A stretch of DNA of 64,000 nt from Variovorax paradoxus (GCF_030811855.1 NZ_JAUSRN010000005.1:62001-126000), one strand, 5' to 3'; shown: positions 7,898-19,125, counted from the stretch's first letter. Program-made: numbers and translations. The notes: generated from the letters alone by a model not told the origin.

Positions 7898-10800
7898 ATG
7901 AAGCGGATGCTGATCAATGCCACGCAGGCCGAAGAACGCCGCCTGGCCATCGTCGACGGGCAAAAGCTCCTCGACTACGAAATCGAGATCGAAGGGCGCG
8001 AACAGCGCAAGGGCAACATCTACAAGGCCGTCGTGACTCGCGTCGAGCCTTCGCTCGAAGCCTGTTTCGTCGACTACGGTGAAGACCGCCACGGCTTCCT
8101 GCCGTTCAAGGAAATCTCCAAGCAATACTTCGCCGAAGGCGTCTCCGCCAACCAGGCACGCATCCAGGACGTCATCCGCGAAGGCCAGGAACTCGTCGTC
8201 CAGGTCGAAAAGGAAGAACGCGGCAACAAGGGCGCGGCCCTCACCACCTTCATCTCGCTGGCCGGCCGCTACGTCGTGCTGATGCCCAACAACCCGCGCG
8301 GCGGCGGCGTGAGCCGGCGCATCGAGGGCGACGACCGCGCCGAGCTCAAAGAGGCGATGGACCAGCTCGAGTACCCCAAGGGCATGAGCATCATCGCGCG
8401 CACCGCCGGCATCGGCCGCTCGGCGCCCGAACTCCAGTGGGACCTGAACTACCTGCTCAAGCTCTGGGGCGCCATCGACGGCGCCGCCAAGGGCGGCAAG
8501 GGCGCCTTCCTGATCTATCAGGAATCGTCGCTCGTCATTCGCGCCATCCGTGACTATTTCAATCACGACATCGGCGACATCCTGATCGACACCGACGACA
8601 TCTACGACCAGGCGCAGCAGTTCATGGCGCACGTCATGCCCGAGCATGCCGCCCGCGTGAAGCGCTACCGCGACGACGCCGCGCTGTTCAGCCGCTTCCA
8701 GATCGAGCACCAGATCGAGTCGGCCTACGCACGCACCGTGCAGCTGCCATCGGGCGGCGCCATCGTGATCGACCACACCGAAGCACTGGTTTCGGTCGAC
8801 GTGAACTCGGCCCGCGCCATCAAGGGCGGCGACATCGAAGAAACCGCCACCCGCACCAACCTCGAAGCCGCCGACGAAGTCGCCCGCCAGATGCGCCTGC
8901 GCGACCTGGGCGGCCTGATCGTCATCGACTTCATCGACATGGACGAGTCGAAGAACCGCCGCGAAGTCGAAAGCCGCCTGCGCGACGCGCTGCGCCAAGA
9001 CCGCGCCCGCGTGCAGTTCGGCTCGATCAGCAAGTTCGGCCTGATGGAAATGAGCCGCCAGCGCCTGAAGCCGGCGCTGTCGGAAGGCTCGTCGATCCCC
9101 TGCCCCCGTTGCGGCGGGTCGGGCCACATCCGCGACACCGAATCGAGCGCGCTGCAGATCCTGCGCATCATTCAGGAAGAGTGCCTGAAGGACAACACGG
9201 CCGCCGTGCACGTGCAGGTGCCGGTCGAAGTGGCGTCGTTCCTGCTGAACGAAAAGCGCCCCGAGATCGCCAAGATCGAACTCAAGCAGCGCGTCACCGT
9301 GCTGATGGTGCCCAACAAGACGCTCGAAACGCCGAACTACAAGCTCGAGCGCCTGAAGCACGACGATCCGCGCCTCGACCACATCGAAGCCAGCTACAAG
9401 ATGGCCGACGAGATCGAAGACCCGACCGCCGTCACCCGCCGTTCGCAGGAACCCACCAACAAGCAGACGCCGGTCATCAAGGGTGTGCTGCCCGACGCAC
9501 CGGCGCCTGTGGTGCCGCCCAAGCCTGAAGCCGTGCGCGCCCCTGCGGCCACGGCTCCGGCACCGGTCGCAGCGCCCGTGGCAAGTGCCCCGGCACCGGC
9601 TGAAATGGGCTTCTTCGCCCGCCTCAAGAGCTGGTTCGGCGGCACGCCGGCACCGGCGCCCGCACCGGCCGTGATTCCCGTCGAGGCTCCGAAGCCTGCA
9701 CGCCGCGATGGTGGCCGTACCGGCCGCGACGGCGAAGCACGCGGTGCACGCGATGGCGAACAGCGCCGTGGTGGCCGCGGCGGCGAAGGCCGCAGCGAAA
9801 CCGGTGGCCGCTCGGGTGGACGCGACGGCGAACGCCGCGGCGGACGTGGTGGCGAGCGCCGTGGTGAAGGCCGTGGCGAAGGCCGCAGCAGCGAACTGCG
9901 CAACGAGGCCGGCCAGCCGCCTCGCGAGCAGCGCGAACCCCGTGAAGCACGCGGCCCGCGCGAAGGTGAACAACGCCGCGGCGGACGTGGCGAACGCCGC
10001 GAAGGCGAAGGCCGCGAGGCACGGCCGGTGGCTGCCGAACTCGACGGCAAGCTCGAAGCACAGCAACTGGCGCCCAACGCGCCGGCAGGCGACGAAGGCA
10101 ATGCACCGACAGAACGCGCGCCCCGCGCACGCGGCGAACGCCGGGAACGCGGCGAGCGCGGCGAACGTGCTGAGCGCGGTGAACGCGGCGACCAGCGCAA
10201 TGCTTCCGAAGCACCGCGCGAAGCAGCCGGTGGCGACAACGCCGCCGCCGAGGACGCCACGCAAGCCGAACGCGCACCGCGCGGCGGCCGTGAAGAGCGC
10301 GGCCCGCGTGGTGAGCGCGGCGAAGGCCGCCGCGATCGCCGCGGTGAAGGCCAGCCGCGTTTCGCCAACGGCGAAGCACCGGCAGCTGCCGACGAAGCGG
10401 GTCTCCGCGCCGCCGAGCCGGCCGACGTCGCACCTGGCAACAACGAAGGCGAGATCGGTAGCAACGAGCAGCAAGCGCCGCGCCGCGACGGCGAAGAGCG
10501 CCGCGGTCGTTCGCGCGACCGATACGGCCGCGACCGCCGTGAACGCGGCCCGCGCGACGAGAGTGAAGCCAACGCGGCTGGCGCGCCGATCGACGCGAAC
10601 GAAGCGCCTGTGCGGCAGCAGCCGGAACATGCCGAAGCCCGCGCCGCAGCGTTCGAAGAAGCACCGGCTCCGCGCAGCTACTTCGACCGTCCTGCACCGG
10701 CACCGGCACAGGCACAGGCACAGGCACCCGCAATTGCACCCGCGCCGGCTCCCGTCGCTGCGGTTGCCGCAACGCCTGTCGCGGTTCCCGTCCCCGCGCC

Positions 10801-11128
10801 CATCGTTGTCGAAAGCAGCAGCAGCAACAAGCCGGCCGCCAACGGCCGCGCATTGCCGAAGGTCCAGCCTTTCGAACTACCGCTGAACGAACTGGCGCAG
10901 ATCGCCGAGAGCTCGGGCCTGCAGTGGGTCAACTCCGACGCCGAGCGCATTGCGCAGGCTCGTGCAGCCATGGCGGCCGAGCCGAAACCGGTGCATGTGC
11001 CGCGCGAACGTCCGCCAGCCATCGTGCTCGACGCCGGTCCGCTGGTGCTGGTCGAAACCCGCCGCGAACTCGGTTCGATGACGCTGCCGTTTGAAAAGGC
11101 GCCGTCCGACGCGCAAAGCGTGAACTGA
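7898..11128 (+). CDS. rne: Ribonuclease E
   Basis: 1076 residues. The N-terminal half has the S1 domain (about 35-125) and the RNase E/G catalytic domain. Metal-binding Asp301 (SVDVNSARA) and Asp344 (VIDFIDMDE) match E. coli D303 and D346, and Cys402/Cys405 (CPRCGG) match the zinc link. Residues 570-582 ([13 protein letters not shown]) form a likely amphipathic membrane-binding helix at the position of the E. coli one. The C-terminal half is low-complexity, rich in R-G-E-D repeats, then Ala/Pro-rich, ending in a more conserved-looking block (about 985-1070) that may bind degradosome partners. Initiates RNA decay and processes rRNA and tRNA. Confidence 0.97.
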   Translation: MKRMLINATQAEERRLAIVDGQKLLDYEIEIEGREQRKGNIYKAVVTRVEPSLEACFVDYGEDRHGFLPFKEISKQYFAEGVSANQARIQDVIREGQELVVQVEKEERGNKGAALTTFISLAGRYVVLMPNNPRGGGVSRRIEGDDRAELKEAMDQLEYPKGMSIIARTAGIGRSAPELQWDLNYLLKLWGAIDGAAKGGKGAFLIYQESSLVIRAIRDYFNHDIGDILIDTDDIYDQAQQFMAHVMPEHAARVKRYRDDAALFSRFQIEHQIESAYARTVQLPSGGAIVIDHTEALVSVDVNSARAIKGGDIEETATRTNLEAADEVARQMRLRDLGGLIVIDFIDMDESKNRREVESRLRDALRQDRARVQFGSISKFGLMEMSRQRLKPALSEGSSIPCPRCGGSGHIRDTESSALQILRIIQEECLKDNTAAVHVQVPVEVASFLLNEKRPEIAKIELKQRVTVLMVPNKTLETPNYKLERLKHDDPRLDHIEASYKMADEIEDPTAVTRRSQEPTNKQTPVIKGVLPDAPAPVVPPKPEAVRAPAATAPAPVAAPVASAPAPAEMGFFARLKSWFGGTPAPAPAPAVIPVEAPKPARRDGGRTGRDGEARGARDGEQRRGGRGGEGRSETGGRSGGRDGERRGGRGGERRGEGRGEGRSSELRNEAGQPPREQREPREARGPREGEQRRGGRGERREGEGREARPVAAELDGKLEAQQLAPNAPAGDEGNAPTERAPRARGERRERGERGERAERGERGDQRNASEAPREAAGGDNAAAEDATQAERAPRGGREERGPRGERGEGRRDRRGEGQPRFANGEAPAAADEAGLRAAEPADVAPGNNEGEIGSNEQQAPRRDGEERRGRSRDRYGRDRRERGPRDESEANAAGAPIDANEAPVRQQPEHAEARAAAFEEAPAPRSYFDRPAPAPAQAQAQAPAIAPAPAPVAAVAATPVAVPVPAPIVVESSSSNKPAANGRALPKVQPFELPLNELAQIAESSGLQWVNSDAERIAQARAAMAAEPKPVHVPRERPPAIVLDAGPLVLVETRRELGSMTLPFEKAPSDAQSVN

Positions 11129-11133
11129 AGATG

Positions 11134-11191
11134 CTCGGGCCCAGGGCCCGAGGACAATGAAAAACGGCGCCCTCTTGGCGCCGTTTTTTTT
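11134..11191 (+). terminator. Tandem hairpins and terminator after rne
   Basis: Two hairpins follow the rne stop. The first (11134-11152) is a perfect CTCGGGCCC/GGGCCCGAG stem with a one-base loop. The second (11161-11191) is AAAACGGCGCC/GGCGCCGTTTT, loop CTCTT, running into eight T residues: a classic rho-independent terminator. Its A-flank also lets it act for the convergent hemY strand. Confidence 0.92.
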
Positions 11192-11264
11192 GTGTAGTGG
11201 TCTGTGCGGAAGCGGGGCCGGCTGGCCTGCTGCGGTGCGGGCAGCGCCGAATGATTCGCGCCCT

Positions 11265-12548
11265 TCAGGCCTTCTCTGTTTGCGCCGCGCGCTTCCAGGC
11301 CTCGGCCGCGTGTTCGCCATCGCCACGCGCTTCGGCCAGTTCAGCGAGGGCGAGCCATGCACGGCGATAGAGATCGGTGTCCTGCAGGCCCAGGCCGGCC
11401 TGCATGAGCAACTGCTGTGCCTTGCCCCAAAGCTGGCGCTTCATGCAGGCCATGCCCGCAAGGTACTGCAGGTTGGGATCGCGCGGGTTGTTGCGCTGCG
11501 CCGACTCGATGCGCGCGAGCCATTCGGCGTCCACCGAATCGAGGCCCGCCTCGAGCGCACGTGCCAGCCTGACGCGCAGCATATCGCCCAGCGCCCGCGG
11601 CTGCGACACCATCCGCTCCCAAGCAGGCAGCAGCCATTCGCGCGCGAGTGCTAGGTCGCCGCGAAGGGCCACCATGCGCTGGGCGGCATGAATTGCCACC
11701 TCGGGCATTTCGCGTTCAGTGATATCGAGCTCGGTCCAGGCGCGAAGCAGTTGCGCCGGGTCGTGCGCGCCGGACAACAGCTCGGTCGCCAGGCCGCGCA
11801 CGATGCTTTGCGCCGCCGCGTCCGAAAACGCGCGGTGCTTGGCAAGCAGCCGCGCCGTTTCCAGCGCTTCGAGCGTGCGTCGGTCCTGCCGTGCCGCCTT
11901 CAAGCGAATGCGCAGCGCGAGGGTTCTCCGCTGCACACCTTGGGGAAGCTCTTCGAGCCGGGCCAGCGCCGCCGCCGGATCGCGATCTTCGAGCGCCCAG
12001 CGTGCGGCGCGCAGCTGAACGCCCTCGCGCGTTTCGGGGCTGCCCAGCATGAGGCGGTCGGCGCTTTCATTCAGCGCTTGCTGCAGGTGCGCATCGCGCG
12101 CCGGCCGGTCTTGCAGCGACTGCGCGCTCTCGGCGGCCAGCAGGTGCGACAGCACGCGAACCTGCTGGGCCTGCGGCAGGCTGGCATCGAGCGCCGCCAG
12201 CGTTCTTTCCTGGACCAGCGCAGCTTGCGCGGCCTTGCGTGCGCGCGAGAAGCGCCCCGACAGCAGTTGCACCATCGAATCGAGCAAGGCCGAATGCAAC
12301 GCGCGTTCCTTCTGCTGCAGCCGCCACTGGCGAGCCTGCGTCGGCAGCGAGAACAGCGCCGCCAGGCCGCGCAGTGCGAGGTGCAGCAACACGAAAGCGC
12401 CGAGCAGGATCACCAGCACCAGGTTCAGCGAAAGATCGACCCGCCACGGCGGCCAGAACACCGTGATCGTGCCCTGGTTGTTGCCGGCGAACAGAGCCAC
12501 TGCCGCCGCGATGGCGAACAGTGCCAGGAGCCAGAGTGCCGCTCGCAT
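11265..12548 (-). CDS. hemY: HemY-like inner-membrane TPR protein
   Basis: 427 residues from the ATG at 12546-12548. Two N-terminal membrane segments (about 3-22 and 38-62) flank GNNQGTITVFWPPWRVDL, the HemY_N signature. The rest is helical TPR-like repeats. This is the proteobacterial HemY found at the end of hemC-hemD-hemX operons, not the Bacillus protoporphyrinogen oxidase of the same name. Its precise role in tetrapyrrole metabolism is not settled. It is separated from hemX by a 90-base gap holding a repeat. Confidence 0.9.
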   Translation of the reverse strand: MRAALWLLALFAIAAAVALFAGNNQGTITVFWPPWRVDLSLNLVLVILLGAFVLLHLALRGLAALFSLPTQARQWRLQQKERALHSALLDSMVQLLSGRFSRARKAAQAALVQERTLAALDASLPQAQQVRVLSHLLAAESAQSLQDRPARDAHLQQALNESADRLMLGSPETREGVQLRAARWALEDRDPAAALARLEELPQGVQRRTLALRIRLKAARQDRRTLEALETARLLAKHRAFSDAAAQSIVRGLATELLSGAHDPAQLLRAWTELDITEREMPEVAIHAAQRMVALRGDLALAREWLLPAWERMVSQPRALGDMLRVRLARALEAGLDSVDAEWLARIESAQRNNPRDPNLQYLAGMACMKRQLWGKAQQLLMQAGLGLQDTDLYRRAWLALAELAEARGDGEHAAEAWKRAAQTEKA

Positions 12549-12605
12549 CAGGCCTCCCGCCGGGCCGCCCCAAGGGTGGCCTGCGCCCTCTCGGGGGGCA
12601 GCGAA
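12549..12605. repeat. Degraded Comamonadaceae-type intergenic repeat
   Basis: A G/C-rich, imperfectly palindromic stretch between hemX and hemY, with GGCCGCCCCAAGGG on one arm and CCCTCTCGGGGGGCAGCG on the other. I recall similar elements in many Variovorax/Acidovorax intergenic regions; only one copy is seen here. Its end nearest hemY (12553-12558) supplies GGGAGG, the likely hemY ribosome binding site, four bases before the ATG. Confidence 0.5.
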
Positions 12606-12638
12606 TACACGAAATGATGAGCGTGGAGGCACATATAT

Positions 12639-13730
12639 TCAGCGTCCCGCAGCTGCGGTTGCCAGCGCGGCCAGCGTGTCGTCGATGCGCGGAGCTTCGG
12701 AAGTCTTCACCTGGGCCTGGAGTTGCTGCAGCAGCGTTGCGGCCGCCTGGGTGCGCCGCGATGCCGGATCGAAATAACGGTTCAGCGTTGCGGACACCGT
12801 GGCGAGCTCGCTGCGCGCGACATCCACCTGCCGCGACAACAGCGAAAGGCGCGCATTGAGCAACTTGAGCTTGAGGTTCTCACGCAGAAAGAAGGTCTGG
12901 TCGGGCGCCAGCAGCACGGCTTCGGGACGGTCGATGCGGCCGACCCGCACCAGCGACCGCGCCTCGGCGCGCACCGTGAGAAGCGCCCGTTCCCACCAGG
13001 GTGCGTCGGCCGGAATGGGTTCGGGCTGCCAGGCATTGAGTCCGTTGCCGCGCATGGCCACGGCATTGAGCGGCGGCAGGTCGTCCACGCTGCGCGTCAG
13101 CTCGTCGATCTTCTGCAGCGCTTCGCCGGCGTCGACACTGGCGCTGCTGCGCAAGCGATCGGCATCGCGCTGCATGGCGCGCTGCAGGGGCGCAAGGCGG
13201 GGCTGGGCAGCGCGCGCAATGCGCTGATCGCCGGCCTTGAGGGCCGCGAGCAAAGGCTCCACGCTGCCCGTGACCTGGGCCTGCTGCAGGGCAAGGCGCA
13301 CGGCGGATTCGATATCGACCACCAGGTTCTCGTCGCGCGAGCGCGAGAGGCTCTGCATCAGTTCTTCGAGTTGCGAGCGCTGGAGCGCGACCTCGGCGAC
13401 GCGGGTTTCGGTGAGGGCAGCACGCGCCGCGGTGTCGCGCACGGTCTCGATGGCCTGCCGCGCCAGCGTACGCGCTTCGAGCGACTGGGCTTGCGCATCC
13501 GCGCTCTGCCGCGCCAGTTGCTCCTGCATGCCGCTTACCTTCTGCCAGAGAGAAATGGCAATCACCAGCGACGCGAGCGACACCAGGGCCAAGAGGCCGA
13601 GCCCGATGCGCGACAGCGTGGTCGCGGCGGCCGCCAGCGACTCCGGCGACTGCGATGCCGCCAGTGGGGCAGGCACCGGCGCGGTGGCGGTTGGGGGGGA
13701 GAAGTCGTCGGACGGGGACGCGGCACTCAT
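12639..13730 (-). CDS. hemX: HemX family protein
   Basis: 363 residues: a short Pro/Ala-rich cytoplasmic N-terminus, one membrane segment (about 42-64), a long coiled-coil region (about 65-130), then a helical domain typical of HemX. Often annotated as uroporphyrinogen-III C-methyltransferase, but the protein has no methylase motifs, so that name is unsupported. The ATG overlaps the hemD stop by four bases (ATGA), so the two are probably translationally coupled. Confidence 0.9.
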   Translation of the reverse strand: MSAASPSDDFSPPTATAPVPAPLAASQSPESLAAAATTLSRIGLGLLALVSLASLVIAISLWQKVSGMQEQLARQSADAQAQSLEARTLARQAIETVRDTAARAALTETRVAEVALQRSQLEELMQSLSRSRDENLVVDIESAVRLALQQAQVTGSVEPLLAALKAGDQRIARAAQPRLAPLQRAMQRDADRLRSSASVDAGEALQKIDELTRSVDDLPPLNAVAMRGNGLNAWQPEPIPADAPWWERALLTVRAEARSLVRVGRIDRPEAVLLAPDQTFFLRENLKLKLLNARLSLLSRQVDVARSELATVSATLNRYFDPASRRTQAAATLLQQLQAQVKTSEAPRIDDTLAALATAAAGR

Positions 13731-14515
13731 GTAAAGGATTCTATCGACGCGATCAGAGCCTCACGCAGTGGCTTGCACACCCGCACCGCGCCGAAACCCG
13801 CGGCCCGCGCGGCTTCGCCGATGCGTGCATGGGTTGCCACGGCGCTGGCCGCATGCCATTGGGTGCCAGGCATTGCATCGCGCAGATTCGCGATGGCTTC
13901 GGAGCTGCTGAAAAGCCAGATCGCACGGCCCGCCGCGCCTTCGAGCGCCAGCGCACGCGCCGCGTCGTCGAAGGACGGCGGCAGGCGCCGATAGGCAACC
14001 ACCGTGTCTCGGCAACCCTGCGCGGCCTCGATTTCATTGGCGAGCCAGTCGCGACCGCTCGCGTTGCCGGCCGCATCACCGCCACGGACGATCAGCACGC
14101 GCACACCCGCCGAGACCTGGGTTCGCACCCGCTCCCACAGCGCCTCGGAGTCGAAGCGGGCGGCATCGGGAAGAGGCGCATCGATGGCTTCCGCCGGCAC
14201 GCCCGCGCGCAGCAGCGCACGCGAGGTGCCCGGACCGGTGGCCCAGAAACGCAGGTCCGCCGCGATCGCATCTTTTGCTTCAGCCTGTTGCGCGTAGAGA
14301 AAGAAATGCTCGACGGCCGTGGCGCTCACGAACATCAGCGCCGCATAGTCCGACAGGCGCTTCCAGGCTGCCTGGAGCGGCTCGATGTCGATGGCGGGCT
14401 CGATGGAAATCAACGGCAGCGCAGCCGCATCGAGCCCCGCGGCGCGAAACTCATCCACCCACTGCACGGCCTCGCGCGCCGGCCGCGTCACGATCACGGG
14501 CTTGCCGGCAGCCAT
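13727..14515 (-). CDS. hemD: Uroporphyrinogen-III synthase
   Basis: 262 residues from the ATG at 14513-14515. It starts MAAGKPVIVTRPAREAVQWV, the usual HemD N-terminus. FVSATAVEHFF and WLFSSSEAIANL mark the two lobes. It closes hydroxymethylbilane into uroporphyrinogen III, with D-ring inversion. It lies 19 bases after hemC and overlaps hemX. Confidence 0.93.
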   Translation of the reverse strand: MAAGKPVIVTRPAREAVQWVDEFRAAGLDAAALPLISIEPAIDIEPLQAAWKRLSDYAALMFVSATAVEHFFLYAQQAEAKDAIAADLRFWATGPGTSRALLRAGVPAEAIDAPLPDAARFDSEALWERVRTQVSAGVRVLIVRGGDAAGNASGRDWLANEIEAAQGCRDTVVAYRRLPPSFDDAARALALEGAAGRAIWLFSSSEAIANLRDAMPGTQWHAASAVATHARIGEAARAAGFGAVRVCKPLREALIASIESFT

Positions 14516-14534
14516 GTCGATCGGGCCACTTGCC

Positions 14535-15440
14535 TCAATGGGCGCCGGCGGCGCGCAGCAGCGCGGCGGCATCTTCGCCGAGCACGCCGGCCTGCGCGAA
14601 GTCGGCCGCCCGGGCCTCTGCATGAACCCGCACCAGCGGCGCGTTGCCCTCGGGATCGCCCCATGCGGCATCGATGCGCAACGCACCGTCGCCCTGCCAG
14701 CGCGCATGGGCCGCGAGCGGCATTGAGCAGCTTCCGCCCATCGACCGGCTGACCGCGCGTTCGGCGGCGGTGGCCAGCCAATCGCCTCGGTGATTCAGGG
14801 ACGCAAGCAGCGCGATCAGGTCGGCACGGTCGGCGCGCACCTCGATGCCGAGTGCGCCCTGCCCCGCGGCCGGCAGCATGGTGTCGGGCTCGAACGCGAC
14901 GCGGATGCGCTCGTCGAGGCCCAGCCGCTTGAGCCCGGCCGCCGCTAGCACGATGGCGTCGTACTGGCCTTCGTCGAGCTTGCGCAGGCGGGTATCGAGA
15001 TTGCCGCGCAGCGGTTCGATGCGAAGGTCGGGCCGCAGGGCGCGCAGCAGCACCACGCGCCGGAGGCTGGAGGTTCCGACGACGGCCCCTTTGGGCAGCT
15101 CATCGAGCGAGGCATAGCGTGGCGACACCAGTGCGTCACGCGGATCTTCGCGCTCCAGCACGCAGGCCAGCACAAATCCCTCGGGCAGATCCATCGGCAC
15201 GTCCTTGAGCGAATGCACCGCGATGTCGGCGCGGCCTTCCTCGAGTGCAAGCTCGAGTTCCTTCACGAAGAGGCCCTTGCCGCCCACTTTGCTGAGCGAC
15301 TTGTCCAGGATCTGGTCGCCGCGTGTGGTCATGCCAAGCAGGCTGACCGAGTGGCCTTTTTCTTGCAGCAGCGCCTGCACGTGCTCGGCCTGCCACAAGG
15401 CCAGCCGGCTTTCGCGCGTGGCGATCACGATATTGCTCAA
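14535..15440 (-). CDS. hemC: Porphobilinogen deaminase (hydroxymethylbilane synthase)
   Basis: 301 residues. The start is judged to be a TTG at 15438-15440 (reading [17 protein letters not shown]) because a GGGAG ribosome binding site lies five bases before it; another TTG at 15461 is in frame but has no such site. Motifs include [18 protein letters not shown] and RGNLDTRL, and the Cys of [12 protein letters not shown] carries the dipyrromethane cofactor. It polymerises four porphobilinogens. First gene of hemC-D-X-Y; divergent from ppc. Confidence 0.95.
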   Translation of the reverse strand: MSNIVIATRESRLALWQAEHVQALLQEKGHSVSLLGMTTRGDQILDKSLSKVGGKGLFVKELELALEEGRADIAVHSLKDVPMDLPEGFVLACVLEREDPRDALVSPRYASLDELPKGAVVGTSSLRRVVLLRALRPDLRIEPLRGNLDTRLRKLDEGQYDAIVLAAAGLKRLGLDERIRVAFEPDTMLPAAGQGALGIEVRADRADLIALLASLNHRGDWLATAAERAVSRSMGGSCSMPLAAHARWQGDGALRIDAAWGDPEGNAPLVRVHAEARAADFAQAGVLGEDAAALLRAAGAH

Positions 15441-15544
15441 GACCGCTCCCAAAAAGTACAAGTTTCAGACCTTTGGAATGCTAGCATGTTGCGCCGCAGC
15501 AACGCAGGCGGCGCCACCATTCAAGTCCCCAGGAATAACACCGA

Positions 15545-18391
15545 ATGAAAGCCAGCAAGACCCCTGCCCCACCCAAGCGCCGCCAGGCCGAAGACCAGCC
15601 GCTGATCGACGACATCCGGCTTCTGGGCCGGATCCTCGGCGACGTGATCCGCGAGCAGGAGGGTGAGGAGAGCTATGCGCTGGTCGAGAAGATCCGCACA
15701 CTGTCGGTGGCTTTCCGCCGCGATGCGGACCATGCGGCCGACCGCGCACTCAAGAACTTGCTCAAGGGTCTCAGCGCGGCCGAGACGGTGCGCGTGATTC
15801 GCGCCTTCACCTATTTCAGCCACCTGGCCAACCTGGCGGAAGACCGGCACGTGATCCGCCGCCGCACCGAGGCCGAGCGCGCCGGCGAAAGCGCCGATGG
15901 CGACCTTCAGACCGCCCTTGCGCGCATCCGCAAAGCCGGCGTCAAGCCCGACGAGGTGGTGGCTTCTCTCGCGCGCAGCTACGTGTCGCCAGTGCTGACC
16001 GCACACCCCACCGAAGTGCAGCGCAAGAGCATTCTCGACGCCGAGCGCGCGATTGCGCAGCTGCTCACCACGCGCGATGAAATCAAGCTGCGACAGAGCG
16101 CCTACGCTGCAGCCAAGGACGCACTCACGCCGCTCGAGTTTGCCGAGAACGAAACGCAAATGCGCATCCGCGTCACGCAGATCTGGCAGACGCGCCTCTT
16201 GCGCTTCTCCAAGCTCACGGTGGCCGACGAGATCGAGAACGCGCTGAGCTACTACGAAGCCACCTTCCTGCGCGAGATTCCGCGCGTCTATGCCGACCTC
16301 GAAAAGGCGCTGGGCCAGGGCGGCGTCGTGCCATCGGTGGCGCCCTTTCTGCGCATGGGCCAGTGGATCGGCGGCGACCGCGACGGCAATCCCAACGTCA
16401 CGGCCGAAACACTCGAATACGCGCTGCGCCGCCAGGCCGAGCTGGCACTGCGCCATTACCTGACCGAAGTGCATTACCTTGGCGGCGAGCTCTCGCTCTC
16501 CGCCGCCCTCGTTGACGTCTCGGTCGAGATGCAGGCGCTGGCCGAGCGCTCGCCCGACACCAGCGAACACCGCAAGGACGAGCCTTACCGCCGCGCGCTC
16601 ACGGGCGTGTATGCCCGCCTCGCGGCCACGCTGCGCGACCTCACGGGCGGCGAAGCCGCGCGCCACGCGGTGCCGCCGCAAAACCCCTACATCCGGGCCG
16701 AGGAGTTCCTGGCCGATCTCCACACCGTGGAGCAGTCGCTCGCTGAAAAGCACGGCAGTGTGCTGGCCGCGCCGCGCCTTCGGCCGCTGATCCGCGCGGT
16801 CGAGGTGTTCGGCTTCCACCTGGCCACTGTCGATCTGCGCCAGAGCTCGGACAAGCATGAGGCAGTGATCGCAGAGCTGCTGGCCACTGCGCGCATCGAG
16901 CCCGCCTACGCCTCGCTCGCCGAAGAGGACAAGCAGGCGCTGCTGCTCAAGCTGCTCGACGATGCGCGCCCACTGCGCGTGCCCGATGCCGACTACTCGC
17001 CGCTGGCACAGAGCGAACTCGCGATCTTCGCGGCGGCACGCGTCGCGCGTGCGCGATACGGCGCGGCGGCCATCCGCCACTACATCATCAGCCACACCGA
17101 AACGGTGAGCGACCTGCTCGAAGCGCTGCTGCTGCAAAAGGAAGTGGGCCTGCTGCGCGGCAAGATGGACAGCAACGCCACTTGCGACCTGATCGTGGTG
17201 CCGCTGTTCGAAACCATCGAAGACCTGCGCAACGCCGCACCCATCGTGCGGGCGTTCTATGCACTGCCGAACATCCAGGCTCTCGTCGAACGCTCGGGCG
17301 GCGAGCAGGACGTGATGCTGGGCTACAGCGACAGCAACAAGGACGGCGGCATCTTCACCAGCAACTGGGAGCTCTACCGCGCCGGCATTGCGCTGGTGTC
17401 GCTGTTCGACGAACTCAACAAGAAGAAGAAATCGAACCCGATCCGCCTGCGCATGTTCCATGGCCGCGGCGGCACAGTGGGCCGTGGCGGCGGCCCGAGC
17501 TACCAAGCGATCCTTGCACAGCCTCCGGGCACGGTTCGCGGGCAGATCCGCCTTACCGAACAGGGCGAAGTCATCGGCTCGAAGTACGCGAACCGCGAAA
17601 TCGGCCGGCGCAACCTCGAGACACTGGTGGCCGCCACCCTCGAAGCCACGCTGCTGCCGCAGGCCAAGTCGGCGCCCGCCACATTCCTCTCGGCAGCCGC
17701 GGAGCTATCGACTGCGAGCATGGCGGCCTACCGCAAGCTGGTCTACGAAACCCCGGGCTTCGGCGATTACTTCTTCGGCTCCACGCCGATCCGCGAGATT
17801 GCCGAACTGAACATCGGCTCGCGTCCTGCCTCGCGCAACCCGAGCCACAAGATCGACGACCTGCGCGCGGTGCCATGGAGCTTCAGCTGGGGCCAATGCC
17901 GGCTCACCATTCCGGGCTGGTTCGGCTTTGGCTCAGGCGTGGAGCAGTTCCTGGCGTTGGCCGAAACGCCGGCCGCACGCAAGGAACGCGTCGCGCTGTT
18001 GCGCCGCATGTATGCGCAGTGGCCTTTCTTTCGCACGCTGCTGTCCAACATGGACATGGTGCTTGCCAAGAGCGACCTCGCGCTGGCCTCGCGCTACGCC
18101 GAACTCGTGACCGACCGCAAGCTGCGCCAGAAAGTCTTCTCGATGATCGACACCGAATGGCATCGCACCTCGGACGCGCTCACCCTTATCACCGGTGCCA
18201 AGCAAAGGCTGGAGGGCAATGCCGAAATGCAGCGCTCGGTGCGCCACCGCTTTCCCTACATCGATCCGCTGCATCACCTGCAGGTCGAACTGATGCGCCG
18301 CTATCGTGCGGGCGAAGGCGGCGAGCGGTTGCAGCGCGGCATCCACATCTCCATTAACGGGGTCGCGGCCGGCCTGCGCAACACGGGCTGA
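15545..18391 (+). CDS. ppc: Phosphoenolpyruvate carboxylase
   Basis: 948 residues, normal for the family. Catalytic motifs are intact: [13 protein letters not shown] (His154), [10 protein letters not shown] (Lys599) and [14 protein letters not shown] (His639). It adds bicarbonate to PEP to form oxaloacetate, replenishing the TCA cycle. An AGGA ribosome binding site lies 10 bases before the ATG. The 104 bases shared with hemC include the palindrome ATGCTAGCAT at 15478-15487, of unknown meaning. Confidence 0.97.
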   Translation: MKASKTPAPPKRRQAEDQPLIDDIRLLGRILGDVIREQEGEESYALVEKIRTLSVAFRRDADHAADRALKNLLKGLSAAETVRVIRAFTYFSHLANLAEDRHVIRRRTEAERAGESADGDLQTALARIRKAGVKPDEVVASLARSYVSPVLTAHPTEVQRKSILDAERAIAQLLTTRDEIKLRQSAYAAAKDALTPLEFAENETQMRIRVTQIWQTRLLRFSKLTVADEIENALSYYEATFLREIPRVYADLEKALGQGGVVPSVAPFLRMGQWIGGDRDGNPNVTAETLEYALRRQAELALRHYLTEVHYLGGELSLSAALVDVSVEMQALAERSPDTSEHRKDEPYRRALTGVYARLAATLRDLTGGEAARHAVPPQNPYIRAEEFLADLHTVEQSLAEKHGSVLAAPRLRPLIRAVEVFGFHLATVDLRQSSDKHEAVIAELLATARIEPAYASLAEEDKQALLLKLLDDARPLRVPDADYSPLAQSELAIFAAARVARARYGAAAIRHYIISHTETVSDLLEALLLQKEVGLLRGKMDSNATCDLIVVPLFETIEDLRNAAPIVRAFYALPNIQALVERSGGEQDVMLGYSDSNKDGGIFTSNWELYRAGIALVSLFDELNKKKKSNPIRLRMFHGRGGTVGRGGGPSYQAILAQPPGTVRGQIRLTEQGEVIGSKYANREIGRRNLETLVAATLEATLLPQAKSAPATFLSAAAELSTASMAAYRKLVYETPGFGDYFFGSTPIREIAELNIGSRPASRNPSHKIDDLRAVPWSFSWGQCRLTIPGWFGFGSGVEQFLALAETPAARKERVALLRRMYAQWPFFRTLLSNMDMVLAKSDLALASRYAELVTDRKLRQKVFSMIDTEWHRTSDALTLITGAKQRLEGNAEMQRSVRHRFPYIDPLHHLQVELMRRYRAGEGGERLQRGIHISINGVAAGLRNTG

Positions 18392-18422
18392 TGCGAGTGA
18401 ATCCAACGGCAAGCGCTCGTTC

Positions 18423-18953
18423 ATGAGCACCATTCAGTCCCGCCGCAAACTCATCGTCATCATCCTGCTGTGCGTGGCGATAACGGGAGCACTCGTGCGG
18501 CACTACGCCGAGCGAGGGTCGACCACGCGGGACATCGGCACGCTGCTGATGGTGCTGTGGGTCCCCATCATCGGTAACGTCATCGGCTGGCTCATTGGCA
18601 AGATTCCGCGGCGCGCGCCGCCGGCCGAGCCGGTGAGCTTTGATGCGGCGGGCGCGTTCACGCCGCACCTTCGCATCGAACTCACGCTGCGGCCGACGGC
18701 ACTGCTGTCGCACAACGTGCCGCTGTCCGCGGGCGAATACCGCTGCACGCTGGTGGTCGGCAACCAGGGCTTCTCGGCGCGGTGGTTCGTGCCGCAAGGT
18801 GCGGTGCTCGAACGGGGAGCGCCGCACGCGCTAGACGTCGAGCTGCTGACGCCCGACACGGCCAAAGCGCACTTTCCAGAGGGTGAGGTCTTTCGTGTGC
18901 TGGTAGGCGACTCGTTCATTGCGGACGGGCGGGTGCTGCAACCACGCATCTGA
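18423..18953 (+). CDS. Hypothetical protein with two N-terminal membrane segments
   Basis: 176 residues from the ATG at 18423, 31 bases after ppc. Two hydrophobic segments (about 9-24 and 37-59) are followed by a soluble C-terminal domain of beta-rich character (about 70-176) containing RCTLVVGNQGFSARWFV. I do not recognise the family. Proximity suggests co-transcription with ppc, but nothing links the functions. The 172 bases after it, before the next gene, show nothing convincing. Confidence 0.75.
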   Translation: MSTIQSRRKLIVIILLCVAITGALVRHYAERGSTTRDIGTLLMVLWVPIIGNVIGWLIGKIPRRAPPAEPVSFDAAGAFTPHLRIELTLRPTALLSHNVPLSAGEYRCTLVVGNQGFSARWFVPQGAVLERGAPHALDVELLTPDTAKAHFPEGEVFRVLVGDSFIADGRVLQPRI

Positions 18954-19125
18954 CGCCAACGCCGAGAGGGGAGCAACGCAAAAGGGTCGATTGTTCGCCC
19001 TGGGGAAACTGACTACTGCCCGCGCGGCCCTTTGTGAAAGGCCCATCCGCTTCGACACTGGACGGCCTTTCGCAACAAGTGTTGGCCGCACGCTTTGCCG
19101 GCACGATCCCAGGACCTTTCTTCCC

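Noticed and set aside
7640..10630. A 996-codon open frame antisense to rne
   Set aside because: rne on the other strand has intact catalytic motifs; the antisense frame is an effect of high GC and the repetitive Arg/Gly/Glu codons, with Ala/Phe/Val-rich sequence lacking any family motif.
12639..13730. HemX as a uroporphyrinogen-III methyltransferase
   Set aside because: No SAM-binding tetrapyrrole-methylase motif is present; the name is carried over from old annotation.
13727..14707. A longer hemD with 64 extra N-terminal residues
   Set aside because: Those residues are read from DNA that encodes the end of hemC and are not HemD-like; the ATG at 14515 fits the family.
15478..15487. ATGCTAGCAT palindrome between hemC and ppc as a regulator site
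   Set aside because: A 10-base palindrome alone is not enough; no second copy or matching known motif was seen.
15521..17506. A 661-codon frame antisense to ppc
   Set aside because: ppc has all catalytic motifs in normal order; the antisense frame has none.
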